From contig DATJIW010000097.1 in NCBI GenBank assembly GCA_035492775.1, positions 37,250 to 101,249 of the forward strand: a stretch of 64,000 bases of DNA, in the 5' to 3' direction. The notes under the pieces are model-generated. The model ran no database searches. It was not told the DNA's origin and was given only the letters and a program-made list of their open reading frames with translations. The DNA is from DATJFQ01 sp035492775. GTDB lineage: Bacteria; Acidobacteriota; Vicinamibacteria; Vicinamibacterales; 2-12-FULL-66-21. Below are positions 27,410-35,675 of the stretch, piece after piece; within the stretch, counting starts at the first letter, position 1, and every line of letters begins with the position of its first letter. A program made the position numbers and the translations under genes.

Positions 27410-27446
27410 ACACGAAACGGGACGCAAAATGCGTCCCGTTTCGTGT
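27410..27446 (-). terminator. Hairpin terminator downstream of the NtrC-type gene
   Basis: Arms of 17 bases, 27410-27426 and 27430-27446, pair perfectly around a 3-base loop. The stem reads ACACGAAACGGGACGCA on the plus strand. It lies 36 bases after the stop of the minus-strand regulator gene and ahead of the next minus-strand run. On the minus strand the stem is followed by TTTACAG, a weak T-tract, so termination may be rho-assisted. Confidence 0.75.
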
Positions 27447-27481
27447 TGCAGCCCGTCTGCGCGTCGACGTCGCGGCCGATC

Positions 27482-28882
27482 TCAAACGGTCGCCGGCCGG
27501 CGGCCGGCGGCCTTGGCGCCGTCCTGGATCTCGTGTTTCTTCATCTTGCTGTACAAAGTCGGCCGATAGAGCCCGAGGATCTGCGCCGCTTCCTGTTTGT
27601 TCCAGTTCGTCCGCTGCAGCGTCTGCAGAATGGCCATCCGCTCGATCTCCGCCAACGTGCGGTGTGGCGGGATCACGAATTCCGTCGTCGTCGTACTCTC
27701 GGTGCGCAGCGACTCCGGAAGGTCATTGACGGTAATCTCCTGCCCTTTCGCCACCAACACGCCGCGCTCGATGACGTTTTCCAGCTCACGAACATTTCCA
27801 GGCCAGCGATGACGAATCAGCACGTGATACGCCGCAGGCGCGATCGACTTGACGTTGCGCTGGTGCCGCTGACGGTACTTCTCGAGAAAGTGCTCGCACA
27901 GCAGCGGAATGTCCTCGGTGCGCTCCCGCAGCGGCGGGACGCGCAGCGTGATCGTATTGATGCGGAAGTAGAGGTCCTCGCGGACCTTCCCGTCGCGGAG
28001 CGCGGCGTCCAGATCGATGTTCGTCGCGCAGATCAACCGGAAGTCCACGCGCACGATCCGGTCGCTCCCGATCGGCCGGTATTCGCGCTCCTGCAGCACA
28101 CGCAGCAGCTTCGTCTGCAGGTACGGCGGCATTTCGCCGATCTCGTCGAGCAGCAGCGATCCGCCTTCGGCCATCTCGAAGAGGCCTTCCTTGTCGGTCG
28201 CCGCGCCCGTGAACGCGCCCTTCTTGTAGCCGAACAGCTCTGACTCGATGAGATCCTTCGGGATCGCCGCACAGTTGATCTTGATGAACGGCCCCTTCGC
28301 CCGCTTCGAGTTGTAATGGATCGCGTTGGCGATGAGCTCCTTGCCGGTCCCGTTCTCGCCCTGGATCAGGATGTTGGCGTCGCTGCCCGCAACGCTCTCC
28401 ACCAGCTCGAGCACCTCGTGCATCTTCTTGCTCTTGCCGATGATGTTGCCGAACCGGAACTGCCCTTCCAGCTTCTGTTTGAGCAGCAGGTTCTCGCCGA
28501 CGAGATCGCGCCGCTCGATCGCCCGCTCGAGCATCGCGAGCAGCGTGTCGGGCTCGATCGGTTTCTCGACGAAGCTGTGCGCCCCGGCCTTCATTGCTTC
28601 GACGGCCTTCGGCACACTGCCGTGGCCCGTGATGACGATGACCTCGGTGTCGGCGTGGGTCTGCTTGAACCGGCGAAGCAGCTCGAGGCCGTCGACGTCC
28701 GGGAGCATCATGTCCGTGATGGCGACGTCGGGCTTCCAGGTCTTGAAGATCTCGTCGCCCCGGGTGCCAATCATTGCCGTTCGGACTTCGTACCCTTCGT
28801 GCTCGAGCAGGATCTTCAGCCACTCGATCATCGCGGGCTCGTCGTCCACCGCGAGGACGCGATATTTCTTTTTCATCGTCAT
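27482..28882 (-). CDS. Sigma-54-dependent response regulator (NtrC family)
   Basis: A 466-residue three-domain activator. The receiver (1-120) has VDDE (12-15), phospho-acceptor Asp57 (ITDMMLPD) and Lys107 (VEKPIEP). The AAA+ domain (145-380) has Walker A GENGTGKE (175-182), the sigma-54 contact loop GAFTGA (222-227) and Walker B LLLDEIGE. The C-terminal Fis-type helix-turn-helix (about 415-455) is AILQTLQRTNWNKQEAAQIL and LYRPTLYSKMKKHEI. No histidine kinase is adjacent, so it is an orphan. A TATAAT box lies 11 bases before ATG 28882, and a strong hairpin follows the gene, so it is probably a single-gene transcript. Targets are unknown. Confidence 0.95.
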   Translation of the reverse strand: MTMKKKYRVLAVDDEPAMIEWLKILLEHEGYEVRTAMIGTRGDEIFKTWKPDVAITDMMLPDVDGLELLRRFKQTHADTEVIVITGHGSVPKAVEAMKAGAHSFVEKPIEPDTLLAMLERAIERRDLVGENLLLKQKLEGQFRFGNIIGKSKKMHEVLELVESVAGSDANILIQGENGTGKELIANAIHYNSKRAKGPFIKINCAAIPKDLIESELFGYKKGAFTGAATDKEGLFEMAEGGSLLLDEIGEMPPYLQTKLLRVLQEREYRPIGSDRIVRVDFRLICATNIDLDAALRDGKVREDLYFRINTITLRVPPLRERTEDIPLLCEHFLEKYRQRHQRNVKSIAPAAYHVLIRHRWPGNVRELENVIERGVLVAKGQEITVNDLPESLRTESTTTTEFVIPPHRTLAEIERMAILQTLQRTNWNKQEAAQILGLYRPTLYSKMKKHEIQDGAKAAGRRPATV

Positions 28883-28893
28883 ATCAATGGAGA

Positions 28894-28899
28894 ATTATA
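28894..28899 (-). promoter_or_regulatory. Likely -10 box (TATAAT) for the NtrC-type gene
   Basis: TATAAT on the minus strand ends 11 bases before ATG 28882, giving a leader of only about four or five bases. No convincing -35 was found at 17 bases. This is a perfect consensus -10 in an AT-poor genome. Confidence 0.5.
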
Positions 28900-28999
28900 C
28901 AGATCGCAGCAGAACTGTCCATATACTTGACATTTGTTCTGTTTTCATACGGTAAATTCTGCAACCATGGCGTTTCCGGGGCATACACTGTATTGACGC

Positions 29000-29005
29000 T
29001 ATAAT
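29000..29005 (+). promoter_or_regulatory. Likely -10 box (TATAAT) of the leucine-degradation operon
   Basis: TATAAT ends 7 bases before ATG 29013, so the mRNA would start at or beside the start codon. A perfect consensus at this point marks the probable start of the six-gene run 29013-34500. The 131-base gap between this gene and the divergent NtrC gene is relatively AT-rich. Confidence 0.6.
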
Positions 29006-29012
29006 CCCAGCG

Positions 29013-29216
29013 ATGGCTCACCCGCCCCGTCCGGAGTCCCTTCCGAAGTCGGCCATACCCCAGTCATCACTGCCTGCCGACGCGGGTTCCGGCACCACCT
29101 GTAGTCGAGAAACAGACGCGATGCCGTGCGATCGCTGCGGGACCGGGATGTTCCGGATGCACGCGGTCTGGCGGTGTCCGAACTGCGGGTTCAAGACCGA
29201 CTGCTGCGGCTGGTAA
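29013..29216 (+). CDS. Small zinc-ribbon protein heading the liu operon
   Basis: A 67-residue protein. After a Pro/Ser-rich 35-residue lead, the C-terminal half has two Cys pairs (PCDRCGTGMF and RCPNCGFKTDCCGW), a treble-clef or zinc-ribbon fold. The stop TAA is followed directly by the ATG of the carboxylase beta gene (TAAATG), so translation is coupled. A nearly identical C-terminal motif (FKTDCCGW ending) is commonly seen in small acidobacterial hypotheticals, from memory; function is unknown. Its position suggests a regulatory or assembly role for the carboxylase, but no evidence proves this. Confidence 0.75.
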   Translation: MAHPPRPESLPKSAIPQSSLPADAGSGTTCSRETDAMPCDRCGTGMFRMHAVWRCPNCGFKTDCCGW

Positions 29217-30824
29217 ATGGACCGCCTCGCGTCGCACATCGACCCGGCCAGCGATGAGTTCCAAAGCAATGCCCGGCGCATGACCGCGCTCGTGGCGGAA
29301 TTGCGCGCGCGCATTCAGACCGCGCGGCAGGGCGGCGGCGAACGCTATCTGCAACGGCAGCGCGAGCAGGGCAAGCTGACGGCGCGCGACCGCATTTCGA
29401 AGCTGCTCGACGCGACGTCGCCGTTTCTCGAGCTGTCACCGCTGGCCGCGTGGGACTTGTACGACAACGACGCTCCAGGCGCCGGCATCATCACGGGCGT
29501 CGGCCGCGTGTCGGGACGCGAAGTCGTCGTCGTGGCGAACGATGCCACGGTGAAGGGCGGCACCTACTATCCGATCACCGTCAAGAAACACGTCCGGGCG
29601 CAGGAAGTCGCGCTGCAGAACCGGCTGCCTTGCGTGTATCTGGTCGACTCGGGTGGCGCGTTCCTTCCGCTGCAGGCGGAAGTGTTTCCCGATCGCGATC
29701 ACTTCGGCCGGATCTTCTTCAATCAGGCGCGCATGTCGGCCGACCGTATTCCGCAGATTGCCGTCGTCATGGGCTCGTGCACGGCTGGCGGGGCCTACGT
29801 GCCCGCGATGTCCGACGAGACGGTCATCGTCAAGGGCACGGGCACCATTTTTCTCGGGGGGCCGCCGCTCGTGAAAGCTGCAACGGGAGAAGAAGTGACC
29901 GCGGAGGAACTGGGAGGGGCCGACGTGCACACGCGCCTTTCGGGCGTTGCCGACTATTTCGCGGACGACGACGAGCACGCGCTGCACATCGCGCGGACAA
30001 TCGTCGAGACGCTCACGAACGTCAAGCGGTTGCCGCCGGACACCACATCGGCGGAGGATCCTGCGTACGATCCCCGTGAGATCTACGGCATCGTCAATGC
30101 GGATACGCGCAAGCCGTATGAAGTCCGGGAAATCATCGCGCGGCTCGTCGACGGTTCGCGTTTCGACGAGTTCAAGGAGCGATACGGCACGACGCTCGTG
30201 ACCGGATTCGCGCGCCTGCACGGCTTCCTCGTGGGCATCGTCGCGAACAACGGAGTGCTCTTTTCGGAGTCGGCGCTGAAGGCGACGCACTTCATCGAGC
30301 TATGCAATCTGCGCGGTGTGCCGCTCATCTTCCTGCAGAACATCACAGGGTTCATCGTCGGACGACAGTACGAACGCGCGGGTATCGCGAAGGACGGCGC
30401 GAAGATGGTGCACGCCGTTGCCAATTCCGTCGTCCCGAAATTCACGGTCATCATCGGCGGGTCGTTCGGCGCCGGCAATTACGGGATGTGCGGCCGTGCA
30501 TATGAGCCTCGCCTGCTGTGGATGTGGCCGAACGCGCGAATTTCCGTCATGGGCGGCGAGCAGGCTGCCGGCGTGCTGACGACCGTCAAACGAGACCAGC
30601 TCGCGCGCGAAGGAAAACAGCTTGCCGGCGACGACGAGCAGGCGATCCGCGATCCCATTCTGGAGAAGTACGACCGCGAAGGTTCGCCGTACTACTCCAC
30701 CGCACGCCTCTGGGACGACGGGATTCTGGACCCGGCGGAGACGCGTACCGCGCTCGCCCTCGGATTGTCGGCGGCGTTCAACATGCCGGTTCCGGAAGCG
30801 CGCTTCGGCGTGTTCCGTATGTAA
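29217..30824 (+). CDS. liuB: Methylcrotonyl-CoA carboxylase beta (carboxyltransferase) subunit
   Basis: A 535-residue carboxyltransferase. It moves CO2 from carboxybiotin to 3-methylcrotonyl-CoA in leucine/isovalerate breakdown in the cytosol. Two crotonase-like halves are visible. The MGSCTAGGAYVPAMSDE segment is distinctive of methylcrotonyl-CoA carboxylases rather than propionyl- or acetyl-CoA carboxylases. Other marks are YLVDSGGAFLPLQAEVFPDRDHFGRIF and LQNITGFIVGRQYERAGIAKDGAKM, and GSFGAGNYGMCGRAYEPRLLW. The adjacent hydratase and HMG-CoA lyase confirm the pathway. It is translationally coupled to the zinc-ribbon gene. Confidence 0.95.
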   Translation: MDRLASHIDPASDEFQSNARRMTALVAELRARIQTARQGGGERYLQRQREQGKLTARDRISKLLDATSPFLELSPLAAWDLYDNDAPGAGIITGVGRVSGREVVVVANDATVKGGTYYPITVKKHVRAQEVALQNRLPCVYLVDSGGAFLPLQAEVFPDRDHFGRIFFNQARMSADRIPQIAVVMGSCTAGGAYVPAMSDETVIVKGTGTIFLGGPPLVKAATGEEVTAEELGGADVHTRLSGVADYFADDDEHALHIARTIVETLTNVKRLPPDTTSAEDPAYDPREIYGIVNADTRKPYEVREIIARLVDGSRFDEFKERYGTTLVTGFARLHGFLVGIVANNGVLFSESALKATHFIELCNLRGVPLIFLQNITGFIVGRQYERAGIAKDGAKMVHAVANSVVPKFTVIIGGSFGAGNYGMCGRAYEPRLLWMWPNARISVMGGEQAAGVLTTVKRDQLAREGKQLAGDDEQAIRDPILEKYDREGSPYYSTARLWDDGILDPAETRTALALGLSAAFNMPVPEARFGVFRM

Positions 30825-30840
30825 TTCGAGGCAACTGTGA

Positions 30841-31623
30841 ATGCTGGTACAAGTTGAGCACACCGGGCCGACCGCACACGTCACGCTGAACCGGCCCGAC
30901 GTGCGGAACGCCTTCAACGACGTGCTGATCCAGGAACTGACCGCCTGGGCGGAGTCGGTGCGCGCTGACGGCCCGGTGCGCGCGGCGGTGCTCTCGGGCG
31001 CGGGCAAAGTATTCTGCGCAGGCGCGGACCTCGCCTGGATGGCGAAAACGGTCACCTACTCGCACGAAGAAAATGTGCGCGATGCACGGGCGCTGTCGCG
31101 GATGTTCGAGGCGCTCAACCGGCTGCCGATTCCGCTCGTCGGACGAATTCACGGGGCCGCGCTCGGCGGCGGGATCGGACTCGCGGCCGTCTGCGACATC
31201 GTCGTCGCCGCCGAGGACGCGATCTTCGGGTTCACCGAGGTGAAGCTCGGGATCGTTCCGGCGGTGATCTCGCCGTTTGCAATCGCGAAGATTGGCGAAT
31301 CGGCGGCGCGCGAACTGTTCCTCACCGGCGCGCGCTTCTCCGCCGCACGCGCGCGAGAGATCGGCCTCGTCCATACGGTGGTCGACGCGGCGGATCTCGA
31401 TCGCGCGGTCGCCAGACACGTGAACGATCTGGCGTCGTCGGGACCGAGAGCCGTGGCGGCCGCGAAGGCGCTGATCGCCTCCGTCGTGTCGAGCGACGCC
31501 GACGCTGCGATCGAGCACACCGTCCAGTCGATCGCGCGGCAGCGCGTCTCGGCGGAAGGCCAGGAAGGGATGCGCGCGTTCCTCGAAAAGCGGACCCCGG
31601 CGTGGATCGCGCGTCCCGAGTGA
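30841..31623 (+). CDS. liuC: Methylglutaconyl-CoA hydratase (enoyl-CoA hydratase family)
   Basis: A 260-residue crotonase-fold enzyme. It probably hydrates 3-methylglutaconyl-CoA to HMG-CoA. Oxyanion-hole motifs are LSGAGKVFCAGADLAWM (about 50-66) and GRIHGAALGGGIGLAAVCDIV (about 101-121), and the catalytic Glu lies in FGFTEVKLGI. The CAGADLAWM variant and GIVPAVISPF stretch match LiuC-like hydratases. The operon (carboxylase before, carboxylase alpha and HMG-CoA lyase after) supports the leucine-pathway role over a general beta-oxidation one. Its stop overlaps the next start by 4 bases (GTGA). Confidence 0.9.
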   Translation: MLVQVEHTGPTAHVTLNRPDVRNAFNDVLIQELTAWAESVRADGPVRAAVLSGAGKVFCAGADLAWMAKTVTYSHEENVRDARALSRMFEALNRLPIPLVGRIHGAALGGGIGLAAVCDIVVAAEDAIFGFTEVKLGIVPAVISPFAIAKIGESAARELFLTGARFSAARAREIGLVHTVVDAADLDRAVARHVNDLASSGPRAVAAAKALIASVVSSDADAAIEHTVQSIARQRVSAEGQEGMRAFLEKRTPAWIARPE

Positions 31624-33110
31624 TCCGCCGCGTTCTCGTGGCGAACCGCGGGGAGATCGCGGTGCGCGTGATGCGGACGTGTCGCGAGATGGGCATCGAA
31701 ACCGTGGCGGTCTACTCGGATGCCGACGCCGCGGCGAAGCATGTGCGTCTGGCAGACGCGGCGGTCCGGATCGGTCCGCCGCCTGCATCGGAGAGCTACC
31801 TGTCCATTCCGGCTATCCTGGACGCCGCAAAACGGACCGCCGCCGACGCGGTTCATCCCGGCTACGGTTTCCTTTCGGAAAACCCGGAGTTCGCGCGCGC
31901 GTGCGGGAAGTCGGGCCTGACCTTCATCGGCCCGCCGCCCGAGGCGATCGAAGCCATGGGATCGAAAATCGCCGCGCGAGCGCTGATGGAACGCGCCGGG
32001 GTGCCGATCGTCCCGGGAAAAACGCCGTCGGATCAGACCGACGCCGGCGTCCTTGCGGCAGCTCGCGAGATCGGTTTTCCGGTGCTCGTGAAGGCGTCAG
32101 CCGGCGGGGGCGGCAAAGGCATGCGTGCCGCGCGAACGGGCACTGAACTGGCTGAAGCGGTGCCTGCCGCGCGGCGCGAAGCGGTCGCCGCGTTCGGCGA
32201 CGGCACGTTGTATCTCGAACGGCTCGTCCAGCGGCCGCGGCACATCGAAATCCAGATATTCGCGGACGCGCACGGGAACGCCGTCCATCTGTTCGAGCGG
32301 GAATGCTCGATCCAGCGGCGGCACCAGAAGGTCATCGAGGAAAGCCCGTCTCCTGCGCTGGTGCCGGCCGTGCGCGAGCGGATGGGCGCCGCCGCAGTCG
32401 CCGCCGCACTATCGGCAGGCTACCGGAATGCCGGCACGATCGAGTTCCTCCTGGAGGGATCGGGCGACGACGCGAAGTTCTATTTTCTCGAGATGAACAC
32501 GCGCCTTCAGGTCGAACACCCCGTCACGGAGTGTGTGACCGGGCTCGATCTGGTGCGCGCGCAAATCGAGATCGCGATGGGCGGGCCGCTGCCGTGGCGC
32601 CAGCAGGACCTCGTGCAGCGAGGACACGCCATCGAATGCCGCCTGTATGCCGAGGATCCGTCGGCCGGGTTTTTGCCGCAGGCGGGTCCCCTGCTGCTCT
32701 ACCGGGAACCTTCGGGTCCGGGCATTCGCGTCGACAGCGGTGTGGAAGAAGGGACGAACGTCGGCGTCCACTACGACCCGATGCTGGCAAAGCTGATCGC
32801 GTGGGGTCAGGATCGAAACGCCGCCATCGCTCGATCGATCGAAGCGCTCGGCGCGTTTCCCGTGCTCGGCGTCCGCACGAACATCGAATTCCTGCGCCGG
32901 ATTCTCGACCACCCGTCGTTCCGCAGCGGCGACACGGCTACGAGTTTCATCGACGAACACAGCGCCGAGCTTCTCGATGCGGCCCAGGCTGAGGACGCGA
33001 TCTTCGTCGGCGCGGCGATTGCCGCGAACGGGCCGCAGCCGTCGTCGACGCGGGGTACGGCCCGATCGATTCCGGATCCGTGGAACGACGTGCCGAACTG
33101 GGGCCGGTAA
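31620..33110 (+). CDS. liuD: Biotin carboxylase subunit of methylcrotonyl-CoA carboxylase (alpha chain, N-terminal part)
   Basis: A 496-residue ATP-grasp enzyme that carboxylates biotin with ATP and bicarbonate. Marks: VLVANRGEIAVRVMRTCREMG at the N-terminus, HPGYGFLSENPEFA, the glycine-rich KASAGGGGKGMR loop, FLERLVQ-type EKRLVQRPRHIEIQ (biotin/ATP site), and FLEMNTRLQVEHPVTE with the catalytic residues. GTG 31620 overlaps the previous TGA. Unusually the protein ends DPWNDVPNWGR, where normal alpha chains continue into the BT and biotin-carrier domains. Here those parts are encoded by the next gene, starting at TAATG. Confidence 0.93.
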   Translation: MIRRVLVANRGEIAVRVMRTCREMGIETVAVYSDADAAAKHVRLADAAVRIGPPPASESYLSIPAILDAAKRTAADAVHPGYGFLSENPEFARACGKSGLTFIGPPPEAIEAMGSKIAARALMERAGVPIVPGKTPSDQTDAGVLAAAREIGFPVLVKASAGGGGKGMRAARTGTELAEAVPAARREAVAAFGDGTLYLERLVQRPRHIEIQIFADAHGNAVHLFERECSIQRRHQKVIEESPSPALVPAVRERMGAAAVAAALSAGYRNAGTIEFLLEGSGDDAKFYFLEMNTRLQVEHPVTECVTGLDLVRAQIEIAMGGPLPWRQQDLVQRGHAIECRLYAEDPSAGFLPQAGPLLLYREPSGPGIRVDSGVEEGTNVGVHYDPMLAKLIAWGQDRNAAIARSIEALGAFPVLGVRTNIEFLRRILDHPSFRSGDTATSFIDEHSAELLDAAQAEDAIFVGAAIAANGPQPSSTRGTARSIPDPWNDVPNWGR

Positions 33111-33601
33111 TGGCGGAGGCGCTCTCGATCACGATCGGCGGTCGGACGGCGCGAGTCGACAGCACGTCGGCAGAGGGGTTTACCGTCGACGGCGGCGCGA
33201 CGTTCGATGTCGTTTATGGGCCGGCGGCCGGGGAAGTCGTCATTCGCATCGATGACCGACAGCGCAGGCTCTTCGTGGCGCGATCGACTGACGCGACGTG
33301 GATATTTCTCGAGGGCCGCACGTACGTGGCCAGCGTGGACCTCGAGGGCGCCGCCCGAAGCCGGTCGGCGCACGGGCAGGGATCGGTCATGGCGCCTATG
33401 CCGGCAACGGTTATCGCCGTAAATGTACGTCCCGGCGATGTGGTGAAGGGCGGCGACGTGCTCGTCCTGCTGGAAGCCATGAAGATGGAACTGCCGCTCC
33501 GCGCCGGTGGTGACGCGATCGTGATCGCCGTCCATTGCGCCGCGGGCGACCTCGTGCAGCCGAACGTTGCGCTCGTCGATCTCGAAGCACCGCGAGCATG
33601 A
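33110..33601 (+). CDS. Biotin carboxyl carrier subunit (alpha chain, C-terminal part)
   Basis: A 163-residue protein. Residues 1-85 look like a reduced BT-type beta domain (ALSITIGGRTARV, GEVVIRIDDRQRRLFV); residues 92-163 are the biotinyl domain with the biotinylation motif EAMKM and acceptor Lys125. Its ATG (33110) overlaps the TAA of the biotin carboxylase gene (TAATG) in another frame. In most methylcrotonyl-CoA carboxylases these regions form one about 650-residue alpha chain, so this is either a natural split subunit or a product of frameshift. It is followed by an ATGA overlap with the HMG-CoA lyase gene. Confidence 0.9.
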   Translation: MAEALSITIGGRTARVDSTSAEGFTVDGGATFDVVYGPAAGEVVIRIDDRQRRLFVARSTDATWIFLEGRTYVASVDLEGAARSRSAHGQGSVMAPMPATVIAVNVRPGDVVKGGDVLVLLEAMKMELPLRAGGDAIVIAVHCAAGDLVQPNVALVDLEAPRA

Positions 33602-34500
33602 CGCTGCCTTCCCGCGTCCGGATCGTCGAGGTGGGGCCCCGGGACGGCCTGCAGAACGAACAGGCCGCGATCGCGGTCGACGACAAGGTCAGGTTCGTCG
33701 ACATGCTTGGCGCGGCGGGACACAGCACGATCGAGGTCGGCGCGTTCGTGAGCCCGCGCGGGGTGCCGCAGATGGCGGACACGGCCGACGTGTTCGCGCG
33801 CATCGCCCGTCGAGCCGCCACGCGGTATACGGCTCTCGTTCCGAACCTGGCCGGCCTCGATCGCGCGCTCGCCGCCCGCGCCGACGAAATCGCCGTTTTT
33901 GCCGCGGCGTCGGAGTCGTTCAGCCGCCGCAACATCAACCGATCGATTGACGCCTCACTGGAGACCTATCGGGCTGTCTGCTCCGCCGCGCGGGAAGCCG
34001 GACTGCCCGTGCGCGCGTACGTTTCCGCTGCGTTCGGATGCCCGTTCGAGGGCGCGGTCGATCCGGCGCGCGTGCGCGACGTCAGCGCGGCGCTCGTCGA
34101 GATGGGCGCCTACGAAGTGTCCGTGAGCGACACGATCGGCGTCGCCCACCCCGGTCAGGTTCCGGTCGTTCTCTCTGCGGTGGCAGAGCGCGTGCCACTG
34201 GAGCGGATCGCGCTCCATTTCCACGACACGCGCGGGACGGCGCTCGCAAACGTGCTCACCGCGCTCCGGCTCGGCGTGGCGACCTACGATTCGTCGGCCG
34301 GGGGCCTCGGCGGCTGTCCGTACGCGCCTGGCGCGACCGGAAACCTGGCGACCGAGGATCTCCTCTATATGCTGAATGGCCTGAACATCGAAACCGGCGT
34401 CAGCCTCCCGGGTGTGCTCGCCGCCTCACGGTTCATCGAGCAGCGTCTCGGGCATCCTCTGGCATCGCGTTACGCGGCGGCGACGCGCAGCGCCGGATGA
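33598..34500 (+). CDS. liuE: Hydroxymethylglutaryl-CoA lyase
   Basis: A 300-residue TIM-barrel enzyme that splits HMG-CoA into acetoacetate and acetyl-CoA, the last step of leucine breakdown. Marks: VRIVEVGPRDGLQNE (metal-site Asp, residue 14 region), FVSPRGVPQMADT, SVSDTIGVAHP, HFHDTRGTALAN (metal-binding His pair), and the signature loop GLGGCPYAPGATGN with the active-site Cys. Homocitrate synthase or pyruvate carboxyltransferase lack this GCPYAPGAxGN loop. ATG at 33598 overlaps the carrier stop by 4 bases. It closes the operon, which ends 13 bases before a convergent PHP gene. Confidence 0.95.
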   Translation: MTLPSRVRIVEVGPRDGLQNEQAAIAVDDKVRFVDMLGAAGHSTIEVGAFVSPRGVPQMADTADVFARIARRAATRYTALVPNLAGLDRALAARADEIAVFAAASESFSRRNINRSIDASLETYRAVCSAAREAGLPVRAYVSAAFGCPFEGAVDPARVRDVSAALVEMGAYEVSVSDTIGVAHPGQVPVVLSAVAERVPLERIALHFHDTRGTALANVLTALRLGVATYDSSAGGLGGCPYAPGATGNLATEDLLYMLNGLNIETGVSLPGVLAASRFIEQRLGHPLASRYAAATRSAG

Positions 34501-34513
34501 CCAAACGCCCCCG

Positions 34514-35653
34514 TCAGGCGCGGCGGTCGTTCAACCACGCATCGAATTTTCGCTCGGGCCAGCAGTTGACGACGCGGTCGGCGGGCACGCCCGCGATTCG
34601 CGCGTGGGCGATCGAATAGTCGGTGAACGGAAATTCCGCGATGCTGTGCGCGTCGCTGTCCAGGGCGAAAAAGCACCCCGCGTCGAGCGCCAGGGCGGCC
34701 AGTTCGTAGTCGACGTCCTGGCGATGCCAGTTGCCGTCGATCTCGATCGCGACGCCCAGCTGTGCCGCCTCGGCAAACACCCTGGCCCAATCGGCCGTGA
34801 CGCCGGGTCTGGAGTTGTAGACGCGTCCCTGCGGGTGGCCCAGAATCGCTACCCCGGGACCTCTGACCGCCGCGAGCATCCGTGCCGTCTGATCGTGTTC
34901 GCGCCGGAGCGCGGAATGCGGCGACGCCAGGACGTACTCGAACACGGCACGTTCCTCGGTCGACAGATCGAGCGATCCGTCAGCGAGAATGTTCGCTTCG
35001 ATGCCTTTGTACACCCGGACGCGTCCCGCGAGCCTCTCGTTCAGCGCATCGATCTCTCGATGCTGCTGCCGCGCCGCGTCCATGCTCATGCCGCGCGCGA
35101 TGGGCAGACCGTAGGAATGATCGGTGACGCCGATGCGCGACCATCCGAGCGCCTCCGCGCCTTCCGCAAGCGACGCGATCGTCTCGACGCCGTCGCTCCA
35201 CGTCGAATGCATCTGCAGATCCCCGCGGAAGGATGCCGGGCCGACGATTGCCGCACCGAGCGGCGCCTCGAGGGCCGTGAGCATCGCATGGCGACTCAGA
35301 TACGCGCGACGGAACCGCCGCCGTTTCTCGAGGTCACTTCGCTTCGACGATGAGGATGCGGCGATCGCGGCCGCAACAATCCCGGAATCACCGCTTGCGA
35401 CCGCGTCTGCAATGATGCGCTCGCTCGCGCGTCCCACGTACGGCACATCACGAACGGTGCCCGACGCCACGAGATCGCGCAGAGAAACGTCAACCGCCGT
35501 CGCAATCACCTTGCCCGCTCGTTTATAGCCGAACGCGCTGCGCTGCGAGCTCTGCAGCGCGGCCATATCGTAGAGCAGGCCTGCCGCAACGATGTTGATA
35601 TCGGCCTGAATATGGGTAAGGAGATTCCTACGCTGCAGCCGGACGGTAGGCAC
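34514..35653 (-). CDS. PHP-domain phosphoesterase with PolX-type HhH domain
   Basis: A 379-residue protein. Residues 20-100 resemble the 8-kDa/HhH domain of X-family polymerases (AGLLYDMAALQSSQRSAFGYKRAG, then LVASGTVRDVPYVGRASERII). Residues 135-379 are a PHP metal-dependent phosphoesterase: RGDLQMHSTWSDG, GVTDHSYG, GIEANILADGSLD, LASPHSALR, ILGHPQGRVY, ALDSDAHSI. PolX normally has a nucleotidyltransferase core between these; here it is missing. Bacterial PolX PHP domains act as 3'-5' exonuclease or phosphatase in base-excision repair, so a nucleolytic or end-cleaning function is inferred. The start is GTG 35653 (CCTACCGTC follows), with AAGGAG ten bases upstream. Confidence 0.8.
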   Translation of the reverse strand: MPTVRLQRRNLLTHIQADINIVAAGLLYDMAALQSSQRSAFGYKRAGKVIATAVDVSLRDLVASGTVRDVPYVGRASERIIADAVASGDSGIVAAAIAASSSSKRSDLEKRRRFRRAYLSRHAMLTALEAPLGAAIVGPASFRGDLQMHSTWSDGVETIASLAEGAEALGWSRIGVTDHSYGLPIARGMSMDAARQQHREIDALNERLAGRVRVYKGIEANILADGSLDLSTEERAVFEYVLASPHSALRREHDQTARMLAAVRGPGVAILGHPQGRVYNSRPGVTADWARVFAEAAQLGVAIEIDGNWHRQDVDYELAALALDAGCFFALDSDAHSIAEFPFTDYSIAHARIAGVPADRVVNCWPERKFDAWLNDRRA

Positions 35654-35675
35654 CGCGCTTGCTCTCCTTCATGTC

